Assembly (NCBI GenBank): GCA_018825985.1
Contig: JAHKAP010000005.1
Span: 1-37,769 of the forward strand
Direction of reading: 5' to 3'
DNA: 37,769 nucleotides
DNA from: Candidatus Omnitrophota bacterium
GTDB taxonomy: Bacteria; Omnitrophota; Gorgyraeia; Gygaellales; Profunditerraquicolaceae
Below: more notes on this DNA, generated by a model
What the model was told of the DNA's origin: nothing
Seen by the model: the letters and a program-made list of their open reading frames with translations, nothing else
The model's database searches: none
The DNA's letters: not shown here
How positions within the stretch are numbered: position 1 is the first letter of the stretch

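Noticed and set aside
37032-37463. 143-codon antisense open frame
   Set aside because: Opposite the NUDIX module, whose box is intact on the plus strand.
1-37769. Stop codon reassignment as the cause of the long frame
   Set aside because: None of the three stop triplets occurs in the frame at all, so no reassignment is needed.

Overview
The whole window is the inside of one gene. I read all 12,589 codons of frame +1 (first codon at base 1) and found no TAA, TAG or TGA. The frame is open at both edges, so neither the start nor the stop of the protein is in the window. No promoter, terminator, tRNA, rRNA, CRISPR array, insertion sequence or intergenic stretch is visible. All shorter open frames lie on top of this one. 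Such giant genes in a moderately AT-rich genome, with enzymes, LysM and TolC-like domains joined by SSSPV-type linkers, suggest a Gram-negative candidate-phylum bacterium. Omnitrophota, known for giant genes, is my best guess, but it is an inference from memory and not a database match.

The giant frame is punctuated by a short peptide, consensus S-S-S-P-V with the last residue V/I/M/L/A. I count about 31 copies including variants. They fall between recognisable domains that normally exist as separate proteins, often where the stand-alone homologue would begin. The codons vary from copy to copy, so the peptide and not the DNA appears to be conserved. The simplest reading is a bacterial polyprotein or modular mega-protein with a dedicated linker or processing site.

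Layout. (1) 1-3882, many motifs: membrane segments, a signal-peptide-led HEXXH metallopeptidase-like module, a transglutaminase-like Cys-His-Asp module, a PI3/4-kinase-like module, a response-regulator receiver domain and an unknown module. (2) 3883-20199, no motif for 16.3 kb: cytosolic coiled coil, internal signal peptide or membrane anchor, LysM, possible amidase-like region, Ala/Lys/Glu coil, second LysM, long helical region, two or three tandem TolC-like outer-membrane-efflux modules, coiled coil, beta-rich repeats, a carbohydrate-binding-like jelly roll, an (alpha/alpha)6 toroid glycosidase-like domain, a membrane helix and a cytosolic tail. This looks like an envelope-spanning unit. (3) 20215-24114: a multi-pass membrane GT2/GT84-like glycosyltransferase. 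(4) 24337-27516: UDP-sugar pyrophosphorylase, HAD phosphatase and ROK sugar kinase modules, i.e. sugar-nucleotide metabolism. (5) 27532-37769: a full-length RelA/SpoT-like module with a damaged hydrolase site, several small unknown modules, a MraZ/AbrB-like module, a second transglutaminase-like module, a Ser/Thr protein kinase-like module and a NUDIX hydrolase.

Together, the membrane and envelope modules (LysM, TolC-like, toroid, glycosyltransferase) and the sugar-activation modules could make, export or remodel a surface glycan. The receiver, kinases and RelA-like module could provide control. The two transglutaminase-like modules and the HEXXH module are candidate self-processing peptidases. 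Two small frames at 189-422 and 31068-31316, each in the -1 frame with a ribosome-binding-like site, are nested inside the giant gene and may be dual-coding.
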